Shown here: positions 14,246-27,740 of the stretch, one piece after another
Numbering within the stretch: the first letter of the stretch is position 1
How the letters are laid out: every line of letters starts with the position of its first letter
From: Aphrophora alni
Taxonomy: Eukaryota; Arthropoda; Insecta; Hemiptera; Aphrophoridae
Direction of reading: 5' to 3'
NCBI GenBank assembly: GCA_963513935.1
Contig: OY740768.1
Coordinates: forward strand, 71,396,377-71,460,376
DNA: 64,000 nt
The notes under the pieces: model-generated
What the model was told of the DNA's origin: nothing
The model's input: the letters and a program-made list of their open reading frames with translations, nothing else
Database searches by the model: none
Position numbers and translations under genes: made by a program

Positions 14246-17057
14246 TATTGCATGCTACCTATATGTCACTGAATAACGAAACCTAGCCATGCCTCTTTTG
14301 GTTTAGTGTTACAAAGGTTAAACTCATCACAAATATAAGTTCTTTATTTTCAAGTTAACTTTAGTTGTAATAAGTTAAATATCTTCATTTAACGGAAATA
14401 TTATGATTAAATACGTTTTCAATTCTGTAAGCTTTTTCTCGTATTATTGTTTCGTTTTTTTATAATATGCTGAAATAATAAATAATATTATGAAAAATAA
14501 TCAAAATAATAATAATGGAATTTTTATGAGGAGAACTGGATTACATGCTTATAGACAAGATCATAATGAGTGGGTACTCTTACGTATTTAGAGTGGAAAT
14601 ATAGTCCCTTGCCCCTCTTCTTTACTGCAAAATTTTCATTATTCAATTTTGAACCAAATGAAATGTGTATATAATTACTTAGAAATAAAATTTAAAAGCA
14701 AATATACAATTAGCAACGTGATTAATTATTAATAACAAATAATGAGTTCTACATGTCTCAACACTTTTTCCTATTTATACGTTTTCTATGAACATTTATA
14801 ATTATTGTATAAGTAATAAGAAAGGGTTTTGCAATTTTCATGCAAAATGTGAAGTTTCTATCAGTATAATTAAAATGTTCATAAATATAAAAAACCAATA
14901 ATATCCAAAAACATTGTCGATTTCTTGGAATATAATATATATTTTAATATATTGATTTTATTATTACAGTTACTTTTTACAATCTCTAAACCTAAATGTA
15001 CACTAGTTATAGAATATTAGCATGCTAATAGATGATTTTATAATACCATAAAAATGATATCTTTATTACAAAACATTTCAAAACTTCAACAAATTTAAAC
15101 ATTAGTCCTGTGCCATTACAATGCAAGAATGACCAGAATATACCGCTCTTAATTTGTCACTAAAGATTTGGATGGTTTACTCATTCCCCATTCTGGAGTA
15201 TTATTGTAGTGTCAGAAACATGTGTCCTTGTCCACCCTTCTGAGTTATACCATTGCATTCAACGGTTTACTGTCGTTATGTAGTGTTAAACAACATGTTT
15301 AGTGTGTTTTGCTGTCAGTTGTATATGAACTAGATAATGTCATAACAGCTATGTAGAAATCGTAGGATATTTAATAACTTTTAAATATTTTAATACCAAA
15401 ACTAACCAACAAAGTAAAAGTCAAATACTATAACTATGATTTTATTTCTTTGATATTGGTCTGTAAATTTTAGTCCTACCGTGCGTTCAGTTTTATGCCG
15501 TAAAATTCAAAATCAGTAAATAGTGTATAACTGATTACAGATGTAATAAACTTGAAAATGTGTATTTCTAACGTATAATATGAATATTATGTTACATTTG
15601 GTGACAAAATAAGTAGCACAAAATAAAATATGAAAAAAGTGACCCATCTATAAAATAAATGTGTATGCTAAACGTTGCTATTTATAAAAGTTAAAATGCT
15701 TTACTTAATCCACATTTCTTCAAGATCAGCCTTAATTTGTTTGTTTTTGATGCAATAATCCTCTCTTAAGCAATTAGTACGATCGGATTTTATATTCCAT
15801 GATATGGTGGATTTTAAGTTTTGGGTTGTAATGTCTAACTCTTGCCGATATCGTATACGTTTATTAAAAATAATGGTAGTATACCGTTTTCTAACACTAT
15901 CTTAAATTATTTTGAATCATTAATTAACAATACATCATTACACAAAATAGCTATTATTAGTATTTATTTTATTGCTTTCGTTAAGTTTTTTTTTTAATTT
16001 TCGCGAAGGGAGGTAAAACTTTATTAAATCTTTTCCGATTCAACATTAATTTAAATAGTCCTTTCTTTTTTTTTAAATAAGTTGCGTAAATGTGGGTTTG
16101 TCATCTGTAAAACTGATGCTGAATCCATTTTTAAATTGACTTAAAGATATTTAATGTAAAAGAAATTAAAGTAATTGTTGTTAATATTAATTTAACACTA
16201 TAAACTCTAATGATCTACACTTGTGGAAACTTCAATAATCATATGAATGAAAACTTAGTTTTCCACAACACAACTTTTTTTTTTTGTTCATTACAAATAC
16301 AAGTAGACGTTTCAATGGCTCATGCTCAGTCATTGTCAATAAGTCATGCTATAATTTGGATGAACAGAATAAATTAATATTCCTTACCTTAAATGAAATA
16401 CAGCTTACCATATCGCAATTAAAAGAAAACAAGTTTAGGAATAATTGCCTAAAACCAAAAAAGATTAGAATTAAAAATTCCATCTTTAAAAAAAATTAAT
16501 AGAATGAAACAGGTATCTGGTTTAGGAAGAATTTATAGCAAAGGCGAAGGGAACTTAAGTTCGATTTCAATATAAAACCATATATCAATTTTAAAATCGT
16601 TACCCTTTTACTACCCATGATAAATAAATGTACAAAAAATTATTTACAAAAAAAACCAAAAAAAAGTTTCACGTTTAAGTAGAGTAGAGACATCATCAGA
16701 GGAGATGGTGTCGAATATTACTTTAGATATTGTAAATGTGTGTGAGAGGAGGTTATTTCAATGCTTTCGTATCGTGTATTCATATAGTCATGGGAAATAA
16801 AAGTGATGGCAGTGTACATGTATGTAACGTTGCATTAAAATCATTGCAAAGGCTAAAACAATAATACTGAGAAATAGTAGATGGATAATATTCAGAACCA
16901 CCAAAACAAATTTCAGAGTATTTTTTAACAACCATTTAAAAGACACAATATTAAATGTCAGGTTTCAACACTTGAAATAATTCTAAATTAAAGTATAATT
17001 TTTATAGATACATGTTTATCCGTCCTGCAACTATATATGTGCAATTTAACACAAGGC
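14246..17057. other. AT-rich non-coding stretch
   Basis: Nothing supportable as a gene. Open frames present are short and of AT-rich random character. Confidence 0.5.
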
Positions 17058-17084
17058 GTTTCGGGAACACGTTCCCATCTTCAG
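17058..17084 (-). ncRNA. Hammerhead-ribozyme-like core with perfect stem II
   Basis: Read on the minus strand, CTGAAGA (17084-17078) fits the hammerhead box CUGANGA. It is followed by one base and a perfect 6-bp hairpin, GGGAAC / GTTCCC with a GT loop, then directly GAAAC (17062-17058). This is the conserved core layout of a hammerhead ribozyme. Stem III and the cleavage-site UH cannot be assigned with confidence. Minimal hammerheads of this kind are known from Penelope-like retroelements and retrozymes. The element around it is otherwise decayed, and no reverse transcriptase is seen nearby. Confidence 0.45.
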
Positions 17085-17746
17085 GTAATTATAATTTAAC
17101 TCACTTTTGAGCACGTTAAATAAAGTAAAATTTACATTTATAAATTTACTTCACATAACACTACATTACACAACAACTTTACAACCCAAATTTATATATA
17201 TATACACAAAAACAATCTGTGAAAATATAAAACCAATCGTATTGGACCATATTTTCAATTCGGGGGGCACTCGTTAACTGAAAGGCTACAGTCGTTATCT
17301 CCTTCATCAGGATTATTTATTTTCAATTTGATTTAATATACAACTGTTCATTAAGGAGTAAATTACTTTAGTACACGCTGGCTTGGTAAATTTCAAATTC
17401 GGCTAACGCGGTCAATAGGAGACCTTTGTTAGACAAATGCAGGGGTGTTAAATTTACTGATTAACTCTCATAATCATGATTACTGTCAATTAAACGTACG
17501 ACACATTATTTTGAATTGTTATTTGTGTTATCTTTTTTATGTAAACATCATTTAAATATTTCCTTAAATCTTCTGCCGGATTTCCCATTATAAAATTTCT
17601 TACGATCGCCGCAATTAAGCTTATAAAAACCAGATCAATATTCAATATTTTATATGTACTTTGGTTGTAGTTGTTTCCTTATATTGTTGTTAGTGGTAAA
17701 AGATATTTTCACATTGTGTTTCCTTAATGTTTGTGTTTTTTAATTA

Positions 17747-17777
<31 letters not shown>

Positions 17778-19856
17778 AGTTAGTATATTCAGAGAAAATA
17801 AATTTAATAGGGTTTCCTTCATTATTTCCATTTATATTTTTTTCATGTGTTAGACATGAAAAATGAATCTTGAAATAAGGTTAACAGAACGTGTCGGACA
17901 AATTTTTCCTAGACAGTAGTCCTTGAATTCTTGTTATTGAATTCAATATATTAGTCAGAAACAATAAGTGTTTGATGCTTTCCAATTATATTCTAAAAAA
18001 CTTAAAACAATGAGATAAAATGAGTTGCAAATAGGACGCAATATTATTTTGGCTCTTCATATTTTAACTTATAATTAAAAAATAACGGTCATAAAAATTC
18101 CACTAACTTTTTTACATACCCTCCTACAAAATCAAAAATAACACTTTCGAAAAAATCTCTATATTGCTCTCAGATAAAAAAAAAAAAATGTACTTTTTAA
18201 TTTTTATTGAGTTTTTACCCATGTATTTCATATTGGATATATAATGGTAGATAGCAAGTCATTTAAATAAATTTATGTAAGGGTCCTATTTTATTAACAT
18301 TTTATGAATTCAAAAAATACATAATATTTTTGTAGAGATATTTATATATTTAAACATAGCCTTTATTTTGCCTTACTCTCGTCGAGAGCTAAATATTTTT
18401 TTTATTCAAACCGAGTTTATTAATTTGGCTATAACGTAAATGACAGATACTCGAATACATGTTCCTATCTTTTATGCCAGATATTTTTGAAAGTCTCTGT
18501 ATCAGTATTGACGATTTTGCCGACTTATTTGTGTCTTCATTAATAATCGCATATCACGAATATTTGTTGATAATGATAGATCTAATTTTGAGAACATAAG
18601 CCATATCATCTTCAGGGGTCGTTATTTTGGTTTTTAAAAATAACTACCAACTTGGTATATTTGGGGAAATGGCAACCAATTTTGGTTTAGACTTTTATTT
18701 ACAGGTTACATTTATCACAATTTTATTAAAATATTTACAACTCATTTTTGGAAAATCTAAATTATGGGGATAGGTCTTATTGTAAAATGGTCACTTTGAG
18801 ATCAAATAAAAAAAAGGGCCCAAATTTAAAAATTAATTAAAATCTGTCTACAGGTTTAGGCTGTAAACTTTCGCACAGTTGACAGACAAAAGACATAAAT
18901 CATTCAAAAACTATTGGACTCAAACTGGTTGAAAACAGATATATCTGGAGAAAAATAGATAGATTTTCACTCATCACATAACTTATATATACTACGTATA
19001 AGTGAGATAAACAAAATCTAAATACAACATTTAATTAATTAATAGTATATTATAATGAAAAGTATAAAACCATTACAACTTTTAAAAGAAGGATTCGAAA
19101 CCTAAAAAATAAATAAATATCAGAAAAATTATGTATTGTAACAATACATCTCACAATATAATCTAAAACACAATTAGTTAGGACAGTTCATAATATTTTT
19201 ATAGTCCGTGTTATTACAAATAGATTCTGAATCGATTTTGTTGTTACAAAGTTTATTGTTTACAATTAGTCTAGTTTTTATAATACATATAGGCCTAAAA
19301 CAATGTTTGTAATTCCTTTTAAAGGAAAGATAAGATGATTAAACAACACGTTTCTGAAAATGTTTTGTTCTGTTACAGTTAACTTTTGTTAGAAACGAAT
19401 GGCAACTGTATGTTTTAAAATTTACATAAAGTTAAAATTGTTACCGCGTTCTTTATAACTAATTGCTCTCTAATTTATTTTGAGTAATTTAGAAATTCCT
19501 AAAATAATTTTTATGTTACAAGAGTAGGTCAGAGTTTTTTCTAGTGAGTAATAAATGTATTTGTTTACATATATTCATTTTCTTCTTTTTTAATGGGATT
19601 GAATTTAAAACCAACTAAATAAAATAAATAGTAATTTGTAGATCAATATTTGAACATACGTTCGTTCGTTGATGTTTATGTTTTTCAACAATGTAGATGA
19701 CCCACATTTTTGTCATTAGAATAGATCATAGAAAATTGTTTTTTTTTTTACAAAGATACCATAGTATTTTACATTTACATAAATATCATACATATACCCT
19801 ACACCTTCTGATGTTCATTTATTGTATTTTATTAATATTAACTAGTATATAGAGAG
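17085..19856. other. AT-rich non-coding stretch
   Basis: A second CTGATGA box lies on the minus strand near 17320-17326, about 0.25 kb from the hammerhead-like core, but without a following GAAA. The rest shows no coding, RNA or repeat structure that I can support. Confidence 0.45.
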
Positions 19857-20284
19857 TAAAAAATAAGTCTTGGTGTAATTTAAGTGGATTGCTATATCAA
19901 CATGAAACCTCTAGCATACTTACTTATTATAACAGTTTTTGTAGTGTTTAAAGGGGGTAAAATTTTTGCTCCCCTTTTGAAAGGGAGGGAGTAAAGGGGG
20001 CAACTATCAATTTTGAATGGTAACCCTTATCTTATGACATATCATTGGAAAGGTCTATGCAGTACAAAAATATTGGTACCTCCGAAAGATTTCTAGTACA
20101 TCAATGGCAAAAGTTATTTTTTTAAAAATAGTCATTACTAACTTCCTTATCACACACCTGTTATAATGTAACAAGTGTTAGAATTGGTCATCTTCGGTGA
20201 TTTGGGAGTGTGATAACCGATCATAAAAAAGTGAGACAGCATTCGTAAAAGATTCTCTTGGAATGGATTGAGTATTTTGTAAAA

Positions 20285-20645
20285 TTCTACTCTTAGTAAC
20301 TGATGACAGGATAATATTTAGTAAACCAGTTTCTGCGTCTAGCGTATCCATCATATATTCACAAAATTCAACTCTACTATCAAAGTCGTCTTCACTAGTC
20401 TCTTGTACTAGATGGACTTCAAAAGGTTTAAATTTATTATCTTGAAGGATTTTTTATTTATTAATTTTTTTATTTATTTATTTATTTATTTATTTATTTT
20501 TTTTACTGAGGCATGGTTGATTTTGTGTCCAAAGCTTTTCTTAGTGTTGATAAGTAGACATTTACAAATAAGAGCTGCATGACATCTTTTGATTTATCTT
20601 CATCAATTGAAGGAGGCCTACCTGACGTTGGTCTGTTTAGTATAC
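20285..20645 (-). pseudogene. Tc1/mariner-type transposase relic
   Basis: Minus-strand translation from 20645 gives a DNA-binding-domain-like segment with the motif RPTSGRPPSIDEDK, followed by a helix ending LRKALDTKSTMPQ. A (TTTA)n tract then interrupts the frame at 20448-20504. Beyond it, 20447-20285 reads KFKPFEVHLVQ, EDDFDSRVEFCEYMMD and LLNIILSS. This matches the order seen in insect Tc1/mariner-superfamily (IS630-like DDE) transposases, where an R-R-V-E-F-C-W-like helix precedes the F-S-D-E catalytic strand. The catalytic aspartate motif is lost here, and the rest of the DDE domain is missing or unreadable. Non-functional. Confidence 0.6.
20448..20504. repeat. (TTTA)n microsatellite inside the transposase relic
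   Basis: About eight TTTA units flanked by T-runs. It sits exactly between the DNA-binding part and the catalytic part of the transposase frame, so it expanded after the gene died. Confidence 0.85.
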
Positions 20646-21133
20646 CATGTGACTCAGTATTAAACTAATTGATTAATTGCTTAAATAACACTGAATGGGA
20701 CAAAAATTAGTCCAAATTTGATATTTACAAACAGGTATATATTTTCATTGGGAATATCAAAACATACTGCGTATGTTTACTGAAACCAGAATAAGAAAAC
20801 GAATGTGTATTGTTGTCTTAATGTTTGTAGTTCTTAAAATAGCCTAGAAAAATGATAACTTCTAATTAAACTTTTCATCCATGTATTGCCAGGGATGTAC
20901 TAGAAAACTTTAGAGATACCATTATTTTTCTATCATTTACACCTTTCCTTATGTCACAAGATAGGGATTACCAATACAAACAAATTAAAGTTGCTCCTTC
21001 CCTACCCCCGAAATTTTAATCCCCCTTTAACATTAGAAAAAGTGTTATAATACGTAAGTACGATAAAGGTTTCACTTTTATATACCAATTCATTTAAATT
21101 ATATCGAGGTTTATCACGACTTATTTTACAGAA

Positions 21134-23959
21134 TGTATAGTGCTGAGAAATAAGCTACAAATATACCAACATACCATTTCCTATCAACATTGTTTCCCTT
21201 GTTTGGACTGTATGGTCTATGGCCATAAAGAGGGACAGATGTACGAGCGACAGAAGAAAAAAAACCAGAAATATTCTTTTCTACAAAAACTAGACATGTA
21301 TTTGGTTGACCTATAACATAATTTATTCTAAACTAATTTAAGTCATCACAATTCGACTTCAGCTACTTTTTCTGAGTGACGACATGTTATAGTTTCAAAA
21401 ATCACTAGTAATAATAATATTTCATAAACAAAGAGACAATGATCGTATCAAAATCCCCACTTTCCCGTTTTCTTTACAATTTCTAAGTTATTTATATAAA
21501 AATTAAATTGAGTCATCGGGCACACTACACGAATCTTTAAAAATTGAAGGAAGTTGGACCAATAGTTTCGACTCAATTGTTTTCAGTTTAAGATTATGTA
21601 GACATAAAATATTTGGAAAACTTTCTAAATGTGTTTATATCGGTCCTTATACTTAATTACAAAGTAAAACATTTTGTGTAATTGCTTAAGAGAGTCTTAG
21701 TCTTAAAAATGTTTATTGTAAAAATTTTGATTCAAATGGTACGTTTTATAAGAGCATTTATATTCTGTAGGTGTATGTGACCTCGTTTTGCATTTCAGAA
21801 TATGTTGAAAATAATTGGAATTGTTCTGGCGTAGAATTGCACTACGTGCTTTAAGACATGAACAAAATGTATGACTGTGATAAATACGGAGCCAAATTTA
21901 TTGGTTTGTTGGATATATTGGAATATGTCTCAGGCCAACAATCCTCCAATTACATTGAAAATCAAAAGTTAAAAGGTTTCATATAAATAACTTTAAAATG
22001 TTTTGAGAAATTATCAATTTAATCACTCTTAAATATATTAGTTTAAATTTATTTATTTATTTTATTTTATTTATTTTATTTTATTTTATTTTATTTTTTC
22101 ATTATCATGACTGAAAATATTTAAAATGAAACCAAATGTCACAAAAATATACAAATCTGAATTATAAATCAGATTTATGTGTAACATTATTATAGAAAAA
22201 CCTTTTTACTCTGATTCGCGAAACATGGAATTTAATTATTTGATAATTATCAAATCCTTTTCATAATTTAATTGTACATAATATTAATCTTTATAAACCA
22301 CACACCTAATATAAAGTTATTTTACTTAAATCATTTGTCTAACTGAAGGCTAAAAAAAGATAAAATAACAAAATTCGTTTTTAATACGACCATAAATCTT
22401 TTTTAAATATATGTGGTAAAATACGTAAAATATGACGAGTTCAAGGTATTTAAACATATTTAATTCAACCATCTATTTATTGGAAAGCACAATTTTTTGC
22501 GTTATTCAATTATGTCTTTTGATTAACGTCATAAATGGTTTATATCGTGATATCACTTGATTGCATGATATACTTATTCAATGAAAAAACGACACAATAT
22601 TTAGTAAATTCTACAATTTTATTGAGTCTTGCCGATCATGGTTTCGCCAGAAACGGCATTTACAAGGCAGCTTTACAAAGACTAAGGTAAATATTGAAAC
22701 CTGGCAATTGTGTTGTTTTTTCATTAAAATGGAGTTCTACCAAGTACCTTCGGTCAATAGTGTAAATCGTATAAACTTATTCGTTTATTCTTATTAAAAT
22801 CATCATAATCTAGAAGAGAATTATCTCTACGGCAGTAAAACAGGTATTTTGGGTCTTAATTTTGAATCCAAAAGATATATCATAAAACTGTTAATAAACG
22901 AATATTGATGTTTACACAATTTGTCATTTAGTGTACAACTTGACCAATTTGTAAATAAATATTTTTAAATATAAATATGTCTATGTTTCAAAAATTATAT
23001 AATTGCAGGATTTGTGGTTATTTCTAAAAAAAAGTAATATACCTACAATTTATAAGTCTTTTTGCTTTCATAATTTTAAAGATAATTGAATGCAGTTATT
23101 TACACCCACAACTATTATATAATCAATTAAGTAACAAAACTTTACTCAATTTTATAGCGTACTTTTCATGTATTATAAAAGTACTTTTATGTATTATGTC
23201 GCTACTTCAATGTATTTTATTAAAGTTCTTTAATAATTATTATTATGATTTATTCTAGTGCGACTAAAATTAATTCAAGTTTAGACGAGACAAATTTTAA
23301 AATGTCATGCAATAAATGAAAGCGAAATCTATATACGATATTAAGTATAACTTGAGGGGAATAATTTTCTTATTTGTTATCACTATTTGGAACATTGTCA
23401 CATCAACTGATGGAGATTAATTAACCCACTTTTGCATTAATTTTGGAGAGGCGCCACTTTTAGTTTTAGAACTTATACAATTTACTGCTTTTGTTGACTT
23501 AGAGGGGGAGAGTCATCATTCTCTTTCTGATGCCCTTTTCATAGACAACCACTTGTTATTCCAACAGAAAAAATTGTCACAGATATTATAAAAGTCGTTT
23601 TTTACAACCACCAAGTACATATGCAACAACTAAATTGTAATATATTTTTTAATAAGAATTGGAAATATATCCAAAAGTGTACCAACAAATTTTTACGCTG
23701 ACTGCAATAGAAATAAAATGGCGACAGTTGACAGCGATTTATGGTTTAAACGATAACAAGCAATATGATAACTTTTTATTCTTTTATAGACTTCAATAAG
23801 TTTTTAATTTAATTACCACAATATAACAAATAATAAAATTTCTTTTTATAATAAAACATTTTTCTAACCAAACAAAATCATTGAAATTGAAACGCTGTCT
23901 ACTGCTACGCACAGGAATGAAAAACATCAAAGACATCCCTGATGAATTTCCTAGAGATG
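21134..23959. other. AT-rich non-coding stretch with a TTTTA repeat
   Basis: Contains a (TTTA/TTTTA)n tract at 22047-22097. Otherwise no supportable gene or RNA. Confidence 0.5.
22047..22097. repeat. (TTTTA)n / (TTTA)n repeat
   Basis: Mixed 4- and 5-bp T-rich units over about 50 bp. Confidence 0.9.
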
Positions 23960-24660
23960 TTAGCATTTTTAAATCCTCTGAGTAAAATACAAGATTGTAG
24001 GGAGGGGGAATTATAAACATTATACAAGGTAGTAAGAAGGATCAGATTTAAACTTCTATTTGGTCCCAAATAGAAATGTTGAATATTGTGGAAAAAATTA
24101 GGAATTAAAGTATTTTTTTATCTACCCGGTATAAATATACCTAAAGAGTGGGACAAATTATCGGAGGATGAGAGGATATAAATAAGAATATTTGTAAGAT
24201 GAAACAGTGTAATCCTCATAGTAGAGAAGATATGCACGTTGTTGATAATTCACGTGTGATAATTCACGAATCCAAATGATGGTAGGCTATAATTATATCA
24301 TACCTATTAAAGTGTTATCATATGTATGAACTTTTCATCAATACCGACACGCAAATCACCATAAGGATTACATATTATAACGTAATAGAATTAATATTAT
24401 TTGATGTTCATATATTGCTCTGTTGCTTTTTTTTATATACGAGTGGACCAAGTTAATGTTGGTAATTATACAAAATTTTACAACGTTCTAGTTTTGTTCG
24501 ACATTTTGAAGGGAAAATGCAACAACTTTAGTTCAAGAAGTTGTGATGAACGTTTAGTATAGACGTAAAGTATTTATATTTTAAGTATAATATTGAAGTC
24601 ATGAGCGCCTGGTTGGTCTAGTGTCTAGTGATTACAGTTCCCGCCGCACGAATGAGAGAT
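23960..24660 (+). mobile_element. Left copy of a 0.7-kb inverted repeat pair
   Basis: This segment is repeated in inverted orientation at 27740-28440. Shared landmarks, in order, are GGATCAG, GTCCCAAAT, TATACCTAAAG, ACAAATTAT(C/T)(G/A)GAGGA, CAGTGTAATCCTCATAGTA, ATTATCATATGTATGAA, ACGTAATAGAA(T/C)TAATATTA, TTGATGTTCA, TTTTACAACGTTCTAG and TGCAACAACTTTAGTTCAAG. Similarity is obvious by eye through roughly 600 bp. Its inner end runs into the tRNA-like segment at 24604-24672. Confidence 0.75.
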
Positions 24661-24672
24661 CCCGGAGGCCTA
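24604..24672 (+). mobile_element. tRNA-derived SINE-like head
   Basis: The sequence GCGCCTGGTTGGTCTAGTGT and its continuation reads as the 5' half of a tRNA, with an A-box-like TGGTCTAGTG (about 24614-24623), an anticodon-arm region and then GAGAGATCCCGG. The normal B-box (GGTTCGAATCC) expected next is missing, replaced by GAGGCC. It is therefore a truncated or decayed SINE head rather than a functional tRNA. A related head lies at the inner end of the opposite copy (27741-27797, minus). Confidence 0.5.
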
Positions 24673-26929
24673 AACATATACACACAGTGTTGACATAACA
24701 TCGTAAGATAAAATTGAGATGTTTATAGAGAAGTCTGGTTTAGAATGTTAGAAAAAAAGCGACAAAAATTCAAAATTCAAACTACACATTAGCCGACAAG
24801 CTGACTTAGGCTCTTCACGAACTGTTTAGTTTTTCATAGGTCAAAGTGTTTATTATTTATAAAAAAATGCATTTTGTATTATTTTGCTGGCCTTTCTATT
24901 AGAAAACTACACGTTTTCTAGACACGTGCAAAAATATTTCTAAACATATATACAAAATTATGATTCAATACTTAAATCTCTCTTTATAAATGGGTTTTAA
25001 TTTAGGAGACTACAAACGGACGGATGAACGCAAAAACAAATCACTTTGGTACTTTCGTTTTTTGAAGCGTTTGACTTTGATCACTTAATTAAATCTGTTA
25101 GTTTATAATTAATTTAGATATAAACAACAGGTAACATTTTAAATTTAGATATACCAAAAATTATATAATACTGTTTGAGAACATAGTTCAATGTCTAAAT
25201 AAAAGTGATACCTAATTTTTGTGCTACAATGCCACATTTACCGTGTGTTCCCATCCGTGTGTTCCCAAACCACAAATCAATAATGATGGAATTGACTTGA
25301 ATGTTTGATTTAAGTTTGGGTCACGTTTAGTTCAAAAATATCCCCCTGTGAGATATATAATCTTAACGAAAACTGAAATTATTGTCTTTATTTATCCCTT
25401 GATTTTCATATATTTTGATATATATTATACATTTTCATATCTATATATTACATGTTTAATTAATTTACACTTTGTTTGTTAAACTTTAAGCAATAATATT
25501 CTTTGGGGTCCGTTACGATATTAAAAATATAATTGTTTATTTTAATACATTAAAAAAATACTATTAATGTTTTACAACTATTTCTAAACATTCTTCCAGA
25601 CATGAAATAAATAAGTTTCTGTCCCAGACATAACAAAGTATTTATTATGCAGTTAATTGAAGAAGCAATAAAAATATCTAAGGTAGTCGTTATTTACTAG
25701 ATTCAACCTTTTCCAATTACAGGCAACATACTAGAATATTGGACTATTAAATTCGAATAACGTATTAAGTACATAGTTTTAGCTAGGTTTTAAAACGATT
25801 TTATTACAACCAGCACATCCTAGATCATCGTATAAAAACGGAGATTTTATATTTAGGATATTTATTAAACTCAACAAAACGCGTTATATATCCAGGATCT
25901 GGAACTGTCTAAAACTATTATATATCTATTAAACTGAGAGAAAAACTGAAATATTAAAAATAGGTCTTAGGATAAAATAATATATTGTTCATTTAAGTTA
26001 ATTCACCCTTCTTCTGAAATTTGCGTTAGTGATGGGCAAATCAAAATGTTTAAATGTAAATCGCCATCAGTCCCTTCATGTATGTTTGTGTTGAATAGAA
26101 CAAAATTGTACAAACTATCTTGCTCAATAAATCGTGGCGGCCTCTTAATAAAAAGTTCAACCTCTTTATAGATACTAAATGACATTTTATCAAGGAAATT
26201 ACATTTTAACTATTCAATTTCCAGATACGATTTAAGCAAGTTTGCTTTTTTACGTTCCATTTCAATAGATAGTATAAATGTAATACAGTATTAAAATATT
26301 GATATATTATTCATTCTATAATTTCGTTTATAGGCAACGTAATCGAATATTATAATATTCTCAAGGAATATTAGTTTAATCTGAATGATGTAGTATATTA
26401 AGCTTATAATTTATGTTATTTACACCAGACTGTAGAGTACGGAGATTGGCTGTGGTTTAAATTTTTTGTTGGGTACCCCTCAAAGCAATGTCACACATAT
26501 ACAAATTATATAAAATGTATAACATATAGACTACAATAAAATGCTACCAATGTTTTACATCATCACTGAATTATGTTTATTTTTATCTCAAATACGTTGA
26601 GTATAAAGCCCTTAGAGGAACAGTAAATGTGTGCTGTGTGGAACAATAAAATTGGATTGTGTCTGACTGGGTTTATTTAAAAAGCAATTTCATGAAATAG
26701 AATGGAAATTAGTAGAACAACCAAAACATTTGTAACTATTGCAAATTCGTACTCCATCCTGTGTAATTTTATTGAAAATAATTCTATAATTAATAAATAT
26801 ATTTTATTATCATTTCATATAATTAAAAGTCTTTTACATAGACAGATATATTTTGTAAGCAACAGTTGATGAAACACTTATATTTATACAAAGCTTTTTG
26901 TCAACCATTAAAAGTTTGAGTAATAACTT
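24673..26929. other. Interior between the inverted repeats, AT-rich
   Basis: No gene supported. A 14-bp tandem doublet (CCGTGTGTTCCCA) occurs at about 25242-25270. Confidence 0.45.
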
Positions 26930-27150
26930 GTGGTGTTTTCTACACCACCGTTTGCCCCTTCAATCCAAGTTGCAGTATATCTTGTTGTTCCGTGGCATTG
27001 CGGGTTGCCGCATACTTGGTTACAGATTACTGTACCTTTAATCCTAAACTATTTTGCCATTTCACCCAACCCGCCCGTTGGCATGCGCCGATTAGTCGCC
27101 CATTTTGGCCCAGTTAGTTGCGTAGGACCCATAAATTAGATTCAACCCCC
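26930..27150 (-). pseudogene. GC-rich patch with protein-like frame and one stop
   Basis: This is one of the most GC-rich segments of the window. On the minus strand an ATG frame reads GPTQLTGPKWATNRRMPTGG and continues through a single TAG into CNQVCGNPQCHGTTRYTATW before ending. The plus strand also has a 69-codon open frame over the same bases. It lies between the two 0.7-kb inverted repeats and may be the remnant of what that element encoded. Family not recognised. Strand choice is uncertain. Confidence 0.3.
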
Positions 27151-27740
27151 ACCTCAAGCATTAATTATTATAAATAATAATATTTAGTTAAGTATAATAA
27201 TAAAAATAATAGTTTAGTGTGTAAACGGGCATCAATGCTAGCTGACTGAGTCTGTGGAATTGCGTAGTTCCCGGTCCAGGCTGACAGTCATTGTTTCTAA
27301 TCCCCAATCAAAAACATCCACGGCCTACACTCATGCAAACAATAAACCTTAAAATACTTCATGTGTTGTTAGTAAACCCCCCAAACTTCCGCTACGGGCC
27401 GCAAACTATACAATATATTACAATATATTTTTATTAATCGTGATAATTAGTTTTCCACAAATTTTATTCAATCTATTTCAGCAATATTTTTAACATATTA
27501 AAATGTTTGCAATTTTTTTTTTTTTACAAATATTTATTTTCCAGTATTAAAAAACAGTACTATTATTTGTCTTATATTATTTACAAAGTAAACATTTCCT
27601 AGTGATTCATATCTTGTTTATGAATAACGAACAAATATTTTTACTTTGTTTATTTTATATGGCTAACAAGTGTCACATACATTATCTTATTCATACAAAT
27701 ACAGTAGTACATAAGCGTAGACATTTAGAGGATTTTGTCT
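27151..27740. other. Non-coding, possible degenerate SINE
   Basis: Around 27225-27300 there is a TAGCTGACTGAGT (A-box-like) and, 35-40 bp later, AGTTCCCGGTCC (B-box-like) on the plus strand. This could be a decayed tRNA-derived SINE. The remainder is AT-rich and featureless. Confidence 0.3.

Larger units (their letters stand above)
19857..21133. mobile_element. Decayed DNA transposon with long inverted ends
   Basis: The ends are diverged inverted copies of each other over about 270 bp. The left end at 19857-20130 and the reverse complement of 20860-21133 share, in order, AAAATAAGTC, GAAACCT, TACTTACnTATTATAACA, AAAGGGGG, GGGAnGGAG, CAACT, CCCTTATCTTnTGACAT, GAAAGGT and TTTCTAGTACATC. The interior carries a transposase relic on the minus strand (20285-20645), which fits a Tc1/mariner-superfamily element. 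Target-site duplications could not be defined because the outermost bases are too diverged. Confidence 0.65.

Noticed and set aside
19075..19105. B-box-like GGTTTCGAATCC on the minus strand
   Set aside because: One base too long for the consensus, and no A-box at the required distance.
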